From Nanobdellota archaeon (GTDB lineage Archaea > Nanobdellota > Nanobdellia > Woesearchaeales > GCA-2686295), in the NCBI GenBank assembly GCA_018817005.1, contig JAHIUF010000049.1, forward strand, positions 1-45,333: DNA of 45,333 nucleotides, in the 5' to 3' direction. The position numbers were made by a program, and so were the translations under genes. The notes under the pieces are model-generated. The model was not told where the DNA came from. It did not search any database and worked only from the letters and a program-made list of their open reading frames with translations. Positions 1 to 8,504 of the stretch are shown here, piece by piece (within the stretch, counting starts at the first letter, position 1; each line of letters starts with the position of its first letter).

Positions 1-84
1 AACAATACAAGGTTTTTTCAATTCTCTGCTGATGATTGCTGCATGACAAAGAACACCACCTTCATCTGTAACAATAGCAGCAGC
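1..84 (-). repeat. 84-bp perfect direct repeat, copy A (phosphohistidine loop)
   Basis: Bases 1-84 are identical to 1396-1479, offset 1395 bp. They encode the second swivel loop of the tandem PEP-utilizing protein. Identity stops at base 85 and may extend beyond the left edge. Confidence 0.95.
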
Positions 85-2328
85 TTTCTTTATCAAAGGC
101 ACAAAGTCAGGTGTTGACATCCCAGTAAATATTATTTCTCCCTCTTTAAAATCTTTTATTTGTGAAGTTCTCAAAACTCGAGCCTTTCCTCGTACTTTAC
201 CTTTGAAAGCAATTTGCCCTTTAACTTGAGAAACATGTTCTATTGGTATTGGAAGTTCAACCTTTTGTTCTTCCAAGAATTTCTCTCCATTTTTTCCTGA
301 AAAAAAATAGTTTTCACCAGATTTTTTTCTTCCAACAACAAAAAATTTTAGTCGTTCATCAAGTTCCTTGTTAAATAATTTAAAATCCTTAGTTTCAACA
401 TATTTTTTTAGAATTGTTTCTTCAACTAATCTGGCTTTTTCAAAAGATATTTGTAAAGTTTTAGCCATTTTTCGCATTATTAACTCATTAACATAATAAC
501 AAATGTGACTATGATACATTTTTCTATCATCCTGTAACAAAGTACAGAATTGTAATAGCTCAAAGTCATTTATTGTTTCTTTTGAAAACTTGAATTTTTT
601 AATTAACGCTATTTGCTGTTTAGCAACATTCTCTTTTTCAAAAAACTCTTTTTTATGAAGAGAATTTTTGATTCTTTGTGTAACTGACTCTTCTGTCCAA
701 ATATCAGGACCAACATATTCATATGGAAACCAATAATATTTTTTCACAAATTTTTTAATTTCACGTATGGTTTTTTTACCAAAATTATTCTCTGCCAAGT
801 TTATCAAAGTTTGAAAATCTTGTTCTTCTTTTGCACTATAAGATTCTTCTTTTGGCATCGACATAACTCTAATAACTGAATCATCTTTTATTTTAGCAGA
901 TAGTTTTTTTTCCAGTGTTTTACCGGCAAACAACCAATAAATCATATTGTAGCGCATCAAATCAACATATAATTCTGTAAACTTTTTGAAGAAAGTCAGG
1001 TACTCTTTTGGTGTGTGATTTTTTTTCGAAAATTGTTTTACATACTTCAAACAATTTTCTCCCGCTCTATAACCTTTTAATCGAAGTTTTTTAAGATTCC
1101 AAGTCTTTAACTTTTCCAATACCTTAACACCTAGATCTCTAAGACTTTTTTCAGACCATATCGCCCAAACCAACCCTTCTTTCCAAGCATGAACTTCTTT
1201 GACTTCTTCAATACCAATCTCTTTTTCAATATCCCAAACCCAGTATATCATAAAAGGAAAAAGTGCAGGTATATATCTGGATCTTAAAATAGTCCAATCA
1301 GTTTTCTCTTGTTCAATTATTCTAACAACACCTTTGTTTGCATCAACTTCAACCAAGTCTCCATCCTTGAAAACTTGTGTTGCAATCTTTGTTCCAACAA
1401 TACAAGGTTTTTTCAATTCTCTGCTGATGATTGCTGCATGACAAAGAACACCACCTTCATCTGTAACAATAGCAGCAGCCCTTTCCATTGCGGGTAAGAC
1501 ATCAAGCATGGTCATTGAAGACACAATAATATCACCTTTCTTTACTTTATCAACTTCTTTAAAGCTCATTAAAAGTTTGACTCTTCCTTGCACAATACCT
1601 TTATAAGCAATTTGACCTTTTAGTTGTGTAATATTCTTTGAATCTATAGTTTCTATTTCTACACCAAACAATTTTTCAATCAGTTTTTTTGTTGTGCCAA
1701 TAAATAATTTATTATCTGTAAACCAGTATCCATTCTTTCTTTTTTCAAGTTCAGCTTTAGATGGTAGTTGTTGTGTTTTGACTTCATTTCCTGAAATGAC
1801 ATCAGCGTATTTTTTATATTTTGGAAAACAGTTACTTACGGATTTTCTGATGACTAATTCTGTGTTTGGTGCAAGTTTATCAGTTTCATCCCTAATCTTT
1901 TTAAGAGGATTTATATCAATTTTTTTTTTAGTAATGGTGCAAAGAAACCATAATGCTTCCATCCAAGGATATAAATCTTCAAATCTGTCTAAAAAATCAA
2001 CTAAGTCTCTATGATTTAAGGTTTGGATGTTTTCATAGATTTTTTTTATAGGAAGAATTTTTTCTTTGACAGTCTCTTCTATTTTCTTTAAGAATCCTTT
2101 TTCACTTATTTTTTTTATAAGTTCTTTTTCAGTCCAAGCTAATCCTTGACTACCATAATAAACATTGACTAAGTTATTTTTTCTCTCAAAAACTATGTAA
2201 GGCTGATAAGGCTGGTTGGTGTTTGTCCACTGCTTAAAATTCTTGCTTTCTGCTCTATACCATATTTCTATGTTTACAAGCGAAAAGTCTCTAATAAAAG
2301 TTTTTTTATAGATTTGTTTTTTGTTCAA
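1..2328 (-). CDS. Tandem PEP-utilizing (phosphohistidine swivel) domain protein, 3' end beyond window
   Basis: An uninterrupted minus-strand frame of 776 codons runs off the left edge. It starts at a TTG (2326-2328) just after an in-frame stop, with a TATA-like box about 30 nt upstream (near 2360). It contains two copies of the PEP-utilizing mobile-domain signature TDEGGVLCHAAIISREL, the phosphohistidine loop of PEP synthase and PPDK, with the His at about residues 297 and 762. Each swivel is preceded by a short beta-rich stretch (ELEKRKNGYWF in the first, ELDERLKFFVV in the second) and by long lysine-rich helical sequence. No PPDK N-terminal ATP-binding domain is visible in this part, so this is not a normal PEP synthase. 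Such swivel-only proteins occur in small-genome archaea and bacteria; the substrate is unknown. The C-terminus is not visible. Confidence 0.85.
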   Translation of the reverse strand, partial: MNKKQIYKKTFIRDFSLVNIEIWYRAESKNFKQWTNTNQPYQPYIVFERKNNLVNVYYGSQGLAWTEKELIKKISEKGFLKKIEETVKEKILPIKKIYENIQTLNHRDLVDFLDRFEDLYPWMEALWFLCTITKKKIDINPLKKIRDETDKLAPNTELVIRKSVSNCFPKYKKYADVISGNEVKTQQLPSKAELEKRKNGYWFTDNKLFIGTTKKLIEKLFGVEIETIDSKNITQLKGQIAYKGIVQGRVKLLMSFKEVDKVKKGDIIVSSMTMLDVLPAMERAAAIVTDEGGVLCHAAIISRELKKPCIVGTKIATQVFKDGDLVEVDANKGVVRIIEQEKTDWTILRSRYIPALFPFMIYWVWDIEKEIGIEEVKEVHAWKEGLVWAIWSEKSLRDLGVKVLEKLKTWNLKKLRLKGYRAGENCLKYVKQFSKKNHTPKEYLTFFKKFTELYVDLMRYNMIYWLFAGKTLEKKLSAKIKDDSVIRVMSMPKEESYSAKEEQDFQTLINLAENNFGKKTIREIKKFVKKYYWFPYEYVGPDIWTEESVTQRIKNSLHKKEFFEKENVAKQQIALIKKFKFSKETINDFELLQFCTLLQDDRKMYHSHICYYVNELIMRKMAKTLQISFEKARLVEETILKKYVETKDFKLFNKELDERLKFFVVGRKKSGENYFFSGKNGEKFLEEQKVELPIPIEHVSQVKGQIAFKGKVRGKARVLRTSQIKDFKEGEIIFTGMSTPDFVPLIKKAAAIVTDEGGVLCHAAIISRELKKPCIV
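1396..1479 (-). repeat. 84-bp perfect direct repeat, copy B (phosphohistidine loop)
   Basis: This copy is identical to 1-84 and encodes the first swivel loop (AAIVTDEGGVLCHAAIISRE and the residues after it). The flanking coding sequence of the two swivels is clearly diverged, so the identity is local. Confidence 0.95.
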
Positions 2329-2387
2329 TTTATTATTAAAACATTACTAGTTAGATTATTTAAAAGTTGTGTTTCAAAAAATTAATA

Positions 2388-3329
2388 TTATAAACCATAC
2401 CAACCACCATTATAAAAAAGACTATTAATCTCAATTTTTGCATATTCAGCAGTTGAAATTATTTGATTTCTTAAAGCATGATAATATAAGAACGAGTCAA
2501 GTATGAATGCATGACTTACTCCTATAACTATAACATACTTATCAGTTCTTAGAGTTTCTTTGCGACCGAATGTAACAAAATTCTCAATCTTGTTTTTAAT
2601 AACAAATGCGTCCGGTGCATGTTTGTTTTTCATCTGTGAACTGAAAATTCCTCTTCCTCCAATCCATTTTTCAAAGTGAATAAACGTGCCTTCATCCGGA
2701 CCATATTTCTCCATATCCAGTTCCAAGTCAGCAAATTCTTCATCTGAAAAGTTACCGAATAACAATCTGGAATCTTTTTTTTCAACAATAGTTATTTCTT
2801 TATCACATAATTTTTCTGCTTTATTAATGTGAGTGATGATATTTGAAAAAATAAGAGTCCTTCTCTTCTCACTATAATATATTTGTATTTCGACAGGTTT
2901 TGGAGCAATCATGATTTCTTCCTTTATTTGTTCAGCAAAATGCTTCATTTGTTTAACACCCATAAAAGAAAGATTTCGATTTTCTTCTTTTGATTTATCT
3001 GCATGCCTTACAAGATACACCGAACCTGCAATAGTGTATTCATGAAATTCTTTTTTTATTTCTTCAAAGATAATTTGACAAGAATCCTTTTTTTTTCGTT
3101 TACAACAGTGTCTGAAATTTTTTAAGTATTCAAGAGCTTTTCTAAGCCTGTTTCTTTTTATCAAGTGTATTTCATGAGAATATTTGTTTAAGTATTCTGT
3201 TAAGAAGTCTATAATTTTTTCAGCATATTTTTTGTTTTCTTCAAAGTTAAAAAAATTATTCGATTCGAGATTATGATTTATTTTATCAAGATAAAATTTC
3301 ACATCAATTTGTTTGGTGGAAAAAAACAT
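2388..3329 (-). CDS. Histidine phosphatase superfamily protein (RHG-type fold)
   Basis: The catalytic signature LVRHADK, at about residues 106-112, is the RHG/RHA motif whose His is phosphorylated during phosphate transfer. The second conserved His lies in VSHAFILDSF near residue 275. An N-terminal Lys-rich helical extension of about 100 residues precedes the phosphatase core, so the protein is longer than a minimal SixA-like enzyme. The ATG start at 3329 has a TATA-like stretch about 27 nt upstream (3352-3361). The next gene downstream on the same strand is the tandem phosphohistidine protein, only 59 bp away. The substrate is unknown: small phosphoesters or protein phosphohistidine are both possible. 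Confidence 0.75.
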   Translation of the reverse strand: MFFSTKQIDVKFYLDKINHNLESNNFFNFEENKKYAEKIIDFLTEYLNKYSHEIHLIKRNRLRKALEYLKNFRHCCKRKKKDSCQIIFEEIKKEFHEYTIAGSVYLVRHADKSKEENRNLSFMGVKQMKHFAEQIKEEIMIAPKPVEIQIYYSEKRRTLIFSNIITHINKAEKLCDKEITIVEKKDSRLLFGNFSDEEFADLELDMEKYGPDEGTFIHFEKWIGGRGIFSSQMKNKHAPDAFVIKNKIENFVTFGRKETLRTDKYVIVIGVSHAFILDSFLYYHALRNQIISTAEYAKIEINSLFYNGGWYGL

Positions 3330-3351
3330 GTTATAATATTTGACAAAAGCA

Positions 3352-3390
3352 TTTATATATTTTACTACTTAAAAAAACAAAGTTTATAAA
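3352..3390. promoter_or_regulatory. Divergent TATA boxes between histidine phosphatase and DHH gene
   Basis: The minus-strand box at 3352-3361 lies about 27 nt before the ATG at 3329. The plus-strand box TTTATAAA at 3383-3390 lies about 26 nt before the GTG at 3413. This spacing fits leaderless archaeal transcripts. Confidence 0.6.
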
Positions 3391-3412
3391 AAAACATCTT
3401 CTTTGTATTTGT

Positions 3413-4438
3413 GTGGCTTTAACAAAGGAAGAAATAAAGAAATTCAGAGAAATTGTTGCGAATACTTATAGACCGCTAATTTTTTTTGATGATGACCCTG
3501 ACGGTATGTCTTCTTTTTTGCAAATTTACAAAGAAATAGGTGATGGTAGAGGTTTTGTTTTGAAAACAGCGCCAGAACTTTCAGCATCTTTTTCTTCTAG
3601 AACAGAACATTATGAACATGATAGAGTTTTCATTTTAGACATTCCAAGTATCAGCCAAGAATTTCTTGATAATGTTAAATCAGATGTTGTTTGGTTGGAT
3701 CACCACCCTGTTGTTTTAAGAAAAAAAGTTACTTATTTTAATCCGCGAGTTCATAATGACAAAGATAATAGACCAACGAGTTATTGGTTGTATCGTATTT
3801 TTAAGAAAAATCTTTGGATTGCAATGGTTGGTTGTATTGGTGATTGGTTTATTCCAGAGTTTTCAGATGCGTTTTCAGAAAAGTTTCCTGATCTTCTCCC
3901 GAAAGGAATAACTTACCCTGGAGAAGCTTTGTTTGATACAAAAATTGGTCTTCTTGCAAAAATTGTATCATTTAATCTTAAGGGCAAACATAGTGATGTT
4001 ATGAAATCAATGAAAATTTTAACAAGGATTGAAAGTCCTTATGAAATATTAAAACAAACCACTCCAAGAGGAAAATTTGTATATAAAAGATTTGAACAAA
4101 TCAACAAAGAATACGAAGAGTTGTTAAGTAGTGTCGAGATATCTGATGATTCAATTCTTTTTTTTGAATACAATGACTCAACAACTTCTTTTACTGGTGA
4201 TATGAGCAATGAGTTGTTATACAGATATCCTGAAAAAATAATTATTGTTGCAAGATCCAGAAATGGTGAGATGAAGTGTTCTCTTAGAGCTTCGAAGTAT
4301 AAACTTTCAAATCTTGTGAAAAAAGCTCTTTTAGATGTTGATGGTTACGGTGGCGGCCACACTTATGCTTGTGGTGCTTGTATTAAAATTCCCGATTTTC
4401 AAAAATTTCTTCAGAATCTTCGTGATCAGATACGATAA
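3413..4438 (+). CDS. DHH/DHHA1 family phosphoesterase (RecJ-like)
   Basis: This 341-residue protein shows the DHH superfamily order: motif I FFDDDPDGMSS (about residues 23-33), motif II aspartate in LDIP, motif III DHHP (about residue 96), and the C-terminal DHHA1 motif GGGHTYACGA. The aspartates and histidines bind Mn or Mg. The family includes RecJ, nanoRNases and archaeal GAN nucleases; the size and a single DHH-DHHA1 pair fit a stand-alone archaeal RecJ-like or nanoRNase-like enzyme acting on nucleic acids or small nucleotides. The start is GTG with a TATA box about 26 nt upstream. The 3' end overlaps the convergent gene at 4383-5072 by 56 bp. Confidence 0.85.
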   Translation: MALTKEEIKKFREIVANTYRPLIFFDDDPDGMSSFLQIYKEIGDGRGFVLKTAPELSASFSSRTEHYEHDRVFILDIPSISQEFLDNVKSDVVWLDHHPVVLRKKVTYFNPRVHNDKDNRPTSYWLYRIFKKNLWIAMVGCIGDWFIPEFSDAFSEKFPDLLPKGITYPGEALFDTKIGLLAKIVSFNLKGKHSDVMKSMKILTRIESPYEILKQTTPRGKFVYKRFEQINKEYEELLSSVEISDDSILFFEYNDSTTSFTGDMSNELLYRYPEKIIIVARSRNGEMKCSLRASKYKLSNLVKKALLDVDGYGGGHTYACGACIKIPDFQKFLQNLRDQIR

Positions 4439-5072
4439 TTTCTTTTTTTGGTTGATTTTTTTGCAAACTTTTTGGAATAGAAAAAGATTTTATTTCAGGC
4501 TTTGGAACTAGTTTCTCAGGAATAATTTTTGTTTCTATCTTTGTTTCAAGAGTTATTGGTTGATATTCCTTGGTTGTAACAGTTTTTTTTTCAGAAACTT
4601 TAGAAGTTTTTTTTGTTATTTCAATATCATAGATTAATGCTCTAAGATATGTTTTATTTAATCTTTTAAAGCAACCTTCATTGTAAAAGAGATAATTTTC
4701 AAGAGAAAGTCTATCAACAAATCTCATTGATTCAAAATCACAGAGGTGTTGATCTAGAACCACGTTATTATGTTCATCTAAATTCAAAGTTCTCTTCATC
4801 ATTAAGCCCTCATTCATAAAAGGTGAGCTTTCTTCATATGACCAGTTCTTTTCTTTTTCAAATTTAATCTGACTCAAGTGTTCTTTTGTGCTGGTATAAT
4901 AAGCTACAACGCTGTAGGCTTCTTTGAAAGAATCATTTTCTTCAAGTATGATTATTAATCCTTTTTGAAAGTCAGATATGTTTGGTGGGCAAGGTTTCTT
5001 TTTGGTCTCAAGAAAATATCTTAAATCATCATATTCGCTTGGTAAGTCTTCGTAAATGATTATTTTTTTCAA
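4383..5072 (-). CDS. Hypothetical protein
   Basis: This 229-residue protein is not recognised. The N-terminal 140 residues look globular and acidic (start MKKIIIYEDLPSEYDDLRYF). The C-terminal third is low-complexity, rich in Lys, Thr, Pro and Glu, and probably disordered. No signal peptide or membrane segment is seen. The start is TTG, preceded by a G-rich ribosome site (AAGGGGG) five to eight bases upstream. The gene overlaps the 3' end of the DHH phosphoesterase gene by 56 bp in convergent orientation. Confidence 0.7.
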   Translation of the reverse strand: MKKIIIYEDLPSEYDDLRYFLETKKKPCPPNISDFQKGLIIILEENDSFKEAYSVVAYYTSTKEHLSQIKFEKEKNWSYEESSPFMNEGLMMKRTLNLDEHNNVVLDQHLCDFESMRFVDRLSLENYLFYNEGCFKRLNKTYLRALIYDIEITKKTSKVSEKKTVTTKEYQPITLETKIETKIIPEKLVPKPEIKSFSIPKSLQKNQPKKEIIVSDHEDSEEIFENREF

Positions 5073-5093
5073 TAAAAACCCCCTTAATACTAT

Positions 5094-5393
5094 TTGAAAG
5101 TAAAAAAAATTTATAAATCTTTCCTAAAAAAAGCAGAAGGCATATCCATTGAAACTCTTATCAGAAGTAATATTACTAATACACCATTTTCTATTGGTAC
5201 TGGTACTCTCGTTTCTGGATTTTCAATTTCAAAAAAATTTCTTTATTTTGATATTCCTTTTTGGTTTTTTGCATCAGTTCTTGCAATCCTTTTAATTAAA
5301 AGAAAAAAATTAACACTTTTTAGAGGAGAATCAGCCATTTTGATTCTTGTTTATAGCTTGTTTGTTTTCTTAAAAATAAGGTTTTTCTTGTAA
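5094..5393 (+). pseudogene. Remnant of a CaCA-type sodium/calcium exchanger (C-terminal part)
   Basis: The 99 residues match the last quarter of CaCA cation exchangers in order: a degenerate 'IGSNIFNI'-like segment (TLIRSNITNTPFSIG, about residues 21-35), a Phe/Leu-rich helix beginning FDIPFWFFASVL, a basic loop (KRKKLTLFRGES) and a final helix ILILVYSLFVFL. Full family members have ten helices and about 300 residues, and nothing upstream encodes the missing part. The only start is a TTG with no ribosome site, directly after an in-frame stop. I infer a decayed gene end; a short functional membrane protein cannot be excluded. Confidence 0.5.
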
Positions 5394-5440
5394 TAAAAAC
5401 TAAAAAAAAGATTATGTTCTTACTAAATAGTGGTGTGAAA

Positions 5441-5456
5441 CCGAAAGATTTATATA
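5441..5456 (+). promoter_or_regulatory. Strong BRE/TATA promoter upstream of structured leader
   Basis: CCGAAAG followed by TTTATATA (5449-5456) is a near-ideal archaeal BRE/TATA. Predicted initiation is around 5478-5481, almost 95 nt before the ATG at 5573. This is unusually far compared with the leaderless genes of this window. Confidence 0.75.
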
Positions 5457-5488
5457 TTAGTTAGTCTTATTGAGTAGTAACACAATGA

Positions 5489-5565
5489 TATTAGGGCATG
5501 AAGATGCTAACATTCTCTTAGCGGCCAACACCTCATACACCCCTTAAAGCTTCATGCCCCTAATA
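5489..5565 (+). promoter_or_regulatory. Structured 5' leader RNA element (candidate riboswitch or small RNA)
   Basis: Bases 5489-5503 pair with 5550-5565 as a closing stem of about 15 bp with a single bulged C. Inside it is a second hairpin, GCTAA (5506-5510) with TTAGC (5518-5522) and a 7-nt loop. The inner 3' part (GCGGCCAACACC) is GC-richer than its surroundings. The element lies between a strong promoter and the ATG at 5573 and ends only seven bases before that ATG, so it could cover translation initiation. It is not a tRNA: there is no T-arm and no U33. Either a cis-regulatory leader or a processed small RNA would fit. Confidence 0.5.
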
Positions 5566-5572
5566 CTTAAAA

Positions 5573-6406
5573 ATGACTTCCAACAAAAAAAACGGAAATT
5601 CTCTAGAAGAAAAAATAACTGAAACAAATAAGAAAATTCTACAAACAATAAATAATCATTTGAAAACAGAAGGAACAATTGACTATTTAAAAAACACAAC
5701 AAAAAAAGACATAACAATAGGATCAATCAAAAAATTTGAACATGCACCCGACAACAACATTTTAGAAGTACCACTAATGTTTGAAATTGATGGTTGGAAT
5801 TTTGAAGTTGGACACTACCTTCTAAATGAAGAAGGGAAAATACTGATGCCAGCTGACAAAAAACTTACAAGAATGTATGTTGAGCAGAACATAAAATATG
5901 TAGAAAAACAAAAAGATACTGGCCTTTTTCAGTATGTAAAAAAAATCAGGAATTTTTGCAAACAAACAGGTTATGAACAATATAAAGACTTTGAAACAGC
6001 AATAGAAAACAAAACAGCCAAAACAGAAGACGTAAAATATTTTCTAGAAGAAAACAAAAAAAACTTTGCAGAATACCCTGTAGATGAGTTCATGGAAGAT
6101 GTAGCACACAAGTTAATAAGCCTAAGTATATATCCAAAAATCCTTGCATTTTATAACGACGAAATCAATGAACCAAAACTAAACGAAATATTAACAACAG
6201 GCATAGGTCTGAACACGAGTTCACATTACATATTAAATTATTTACAATTATTAGAAGATCTTGAAAAACCCGCAACAGACAAAGATTTCATAATAGATGA
6301 AGAAAAAGACAGAAAAGAAAAAAAAATAAGATTTGAAATAGAAACGGATTTTTTAACAGCAGTTGACGCAATCAGAAAAAATTTACAAGACCTTAAATAC
6401 AAATAA
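5573..6406 (+). CDS. Hypothetical protein with structured leader
   Basis: This 277-residue soluble, charged protein has no recognised family. The N-terminal 50 residues are helical and Lys/Asn-rich. A beta-rich stretch follows at about residues 60-100 (including MFEIDGWNFEVGHYLL), and the rest is predicted helical. There is no signal peptide, membrane segment or Cys motif. The ATG lies seven bases after the folded leader. Codon choice is A-rich, unlike the T-rich genes next to it, but this reflects the coding strand rather than clear transfer. Confidence 0.7.
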   Translation: MTSNKKNGNSLEEKITETNKKILQTINNHLKTEGTIDYLKNTTKKDITIGSIKKFEHAPDNNILEVPLMFEIDGWNFEVGHYLLNEEGKILMPADKKLTRMYVEQNIKYVEKQKDTGLFQYVKKIRNFCKQTGYEQYKDFETAIENKTAKTEDVKYFLEENKKNFAEYPVDEFMEDVAHKLISLSIYPKILAFYNDEINEPKLNEILTTGIGLNTSSHYILNYLQLLEDLEKPATDKDFIIDEEKDRKEKKIRFEIETDFLTAVDAIRKNLQDLKYK

Positions 6407-6429
6407 AACAAAAAAAACTCGTTCTAAAA

Positions 6430-7782
6430 TCAAAATTTTAAACCAGGAATTTTACCTTGAAAATTTTTCATCATTTTATCCATGTTCTTATCAGAACCCT
6501 TCATCATCTTAACAAGTTTTTTTGACTGTTTATACTGTTTAATAAGAGAACGAACAACACCTGTTGTAAGACCTGAACCCACAGCTATACGTTCAACCCT
6601 ATCACCAGACATATCCTCAGGATTCTCAAGCTCATACTGAGTCATGCTATCCATCGCAAAACGCCATTTTTCAAGCATGCCCTCTTGAACCTCCAAAGCC
6701 TCTTTAGGAATCTTTAACTGACTAAGACCAGGAATTAAATTCATCAATTTACTTAAAGAACCCATCTTTTTCATAGCCTTCATCTGATCATATAAATCTA
6801 TAAGATTATAATCTCCTTTCAAAAAGCGCCTTCCAAGATCCTCGGCTTGCTCTTCTGAAATAGCACCTCTTGCCTTCTCCAAAAGAGCCTCTAAATCACC
6901 CATTCCAAGAAGACGACCAACAAAACCTTCAGGTTTAAATTCTTCCAAATCATCAGTTTTTTCACCAAGTCCAATGAACTTTACAGGAGCATTAGTAACA
7001 GAACAAGCAATAAGTGCACCGCCACCCTTTGCAGTTCCATCAAGTTTTGAAATCATAACACCAGTAACACCACAAGAATTATGAAACGCTTCAGCTTGAG
7101 ATTTTGCAGCTTGACCAATATCAGCACTTAAAACAAGCAGATTTTCATGAGCAGAAACAGCTTTACTCACATCGTTAAGCTCTTTAATTAAATCATCACT
7201 TAAAGCATCTCTTCCGGCAGTATCAATAATTACAAAATCAAAATCCTTTAATTTCTTTTCATATTGTTTATATATTTTAACAGGATTTTTCTCGTTTTTA
7301 TCACCAAAGAAAGTTACCTTAACCTTTTCTGAGAGTTGCTTTAACTGATCATAAGCGGCAGGCCTCCAAGTATCAGTTTGAATAACTGCAACCTTAAAAC
7401 CTCTTTTCTTGTAAAAAAGTGCGAGTTTTCCGGCAGATGTTGTTTTTCCGCTACCAAAAAGACCAACCAACATTAATTTGAATGGTTTTTTATTTATAGT
7501 TATTTTTGAACCTGAACCACCTAAAAATTCAACAAGTTCGTCATAAACAATCCTTATAAGATGCTCTTTTTTAGTCATGCTAGAAAGTTCATTTTCCTTC
7601 AAAGCCTTTTCTTTTATTCTCTTTGTAAGATCAAAAACTAATTGAACATTAACATCTGATTGTAAAAGTGCTCGCTGAATATCCTTAATTAATTCGTTAA
7701 TTAACTTTTCATCAACAAAAATCGCGTTTGTAACTTTTTGCAGAGTGTTTTTCAGCGAATCAGACAATTTTTCCAATACCAT
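6430..7782 (-). CDS. srp54: Signal recognition particle protein SRP54
   Basis: This is the GTPase of the signal recognition particle. It binds 7S RNA and signal peptides and docks to FtsY for co-translational targeting. Domains: N (residues 1-90), G (about 100-295) with P-loop GLFGSGKTTSAGKL, DTAGRD, SKLDGTAKGGGA and GLGEKTDDL, and a C-terminal methionine-rich M domain (to residue 450) with the motif DRVERIAVGSG. The length is normal for the archaeal protein. The P-loop has Phe where the family usually has Gln (GLQGSGKTT). The M domain ends soon after a Met/Lys-rich tail. It shares a short divergent promoter region, with a box near 7804-7812, with endonuclease III. Confidence 0.97.
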   Translation of the reverse strand: MVLEKLSDSLKNTLQKVTNAIFVDEKLINELIKDIQRALLQSDVNVQLVFDLTKRIKEKALKENELSSMTKKEHLIRIVYDELVEFLGGSGSKITINKKPFKLMLVGLFGSGKTTSAGKLALFYKKRGFKVAVIQTDTWRPAAYDQLKQLSEKVKVTFFGDKNEKNPVKIYKQYEKKLKDFDFVIIDTAGRDALSDDLIKELNDVSKAVSAHENLLVLSADIGQAAKSQAEAFHNSCGVTGVMISKLDGTAKGGGALIACSVTNAPVKFIGLGEKTDDLEEFKPEGFVGRLLGMGDLEALLEKARGAISEEQAEDLGRRFLKGDYNLIDLYDQMKAMKKMGSLSKLMNLIPGLSQLKIPKEALEVQEGMLEKWRFAMDSMTQYELENPEDMSGDRVERIAVGSGLTTGVVRSLIKQYKQSKKLVKMMKGSDKNMDKMMKNFQGKIPGLKF

Positions 7783-7856
7783 AGATGAAAAAAATAATAA
7801 AAGGTTTATAAATATTTATGTTATACTTAAACTATGCTTAAAAAAAATGATTACAA

Positions 7857-8504
7857 ATGAAAATTAGCCTTGTTCTTAAAATACTTAGAACAGAAATAAA
7901 GCAATTTCGAGAACCAGCAGTTACTTTGATAACTCGTAAAACAAGAGACCCATATAAAATTCTTATATCAACAATTCTAAGCCTCAGAACAAAGGACGAA
8001 ACAACTTTTAGAGCAACAGAAAATCTTTTCAAACATGCAAAAACACCTGAAGAAATGATAAAACTAAGCATAAAAAACATTGAAAAAATCATTTATCCAA
8101 CAGGATTTTACAAGGTCAAAGCTAAAAGAATAAACAAAATATCAAAATTATTAATTGACAAATACAACTCTCAAGTTCCAGACGACCTCGATGAACTTTT
8201 AAAAATAAAAGGTATTGGTCGAAAAACCGCGAATCTAGTTATTACGATGGGCTATCAAAAAATGGGTATTTGCGTTGATACACACGTTCACAGGATAAGC
8301 AACCGTTTTGGATATATAAATACCAAGACTCCTGAAAAAACAGAGTTTGCACTTAGAAAAAAGTTACCAAAAAAACACTGGATAGAATACAATGATATAT
8401 TAGTTACTTTTGGCCAAAATATTTGTGCACCAATAAGCCCAAAATGCAGCCAATGTGTTATTAAAAAATATTGTCCGAAGATTAGTGTTAAAAAATTTCG
8501 TTAG
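7857..8504 (+). CDS. nth: Endonuclease III (DNA glycosylase/AP lyase)
   Basis: This bifunctional base-excision-repair enzyme removes oxidised pyrimidines and nicks at AP sites. It has the helix-hairpin-helix LLKIKGIGRKTANLV with the catalytic Lys, the catalytic Asp in VDTHVHR, and a C-terminal [4Fe-4S] cluster with the spacing C-X6-C-X2-C-X5-C (CAPISPKCSQCVIKKYC). The 215-residue length is typical. Its 3' end overlaps the convergent MIP18-family gene by four bases. Confidence 0.96.
   Translation: MKISLVLKILRTEIKQFREPAVTLITRKTRDPYKILISTILSLRTKDETTFRATENLFKHAKTPEEMIKLSIKNIEKIIYPTGFYKVKAKRINKISKLLIDKYNSQVPDDLDELLKIKGIGRKTANLVITMGYQKMGICVDTHVHRISNRFGYINTKTPEKTEFALRKKLPKKHWIEYNDILVTFGQNICAPISPKCSQCVIKKYCPKISVKKFR

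Noticed and set aside
1199-2014. Plus-strand open frames of 60-106 codons
   Set aside because: They lie opposite the long minus-strand swivel-domain gene and have no recognisable protein features.
5489-5565. tRNA-like reading (7-bp outer stem, anticodon-like 7-nt hairpin loop)
   Set aside because: No T-arm or GTTCRA, the loop has A instead of U33, and the outer stem continues well beyond seven pairs.
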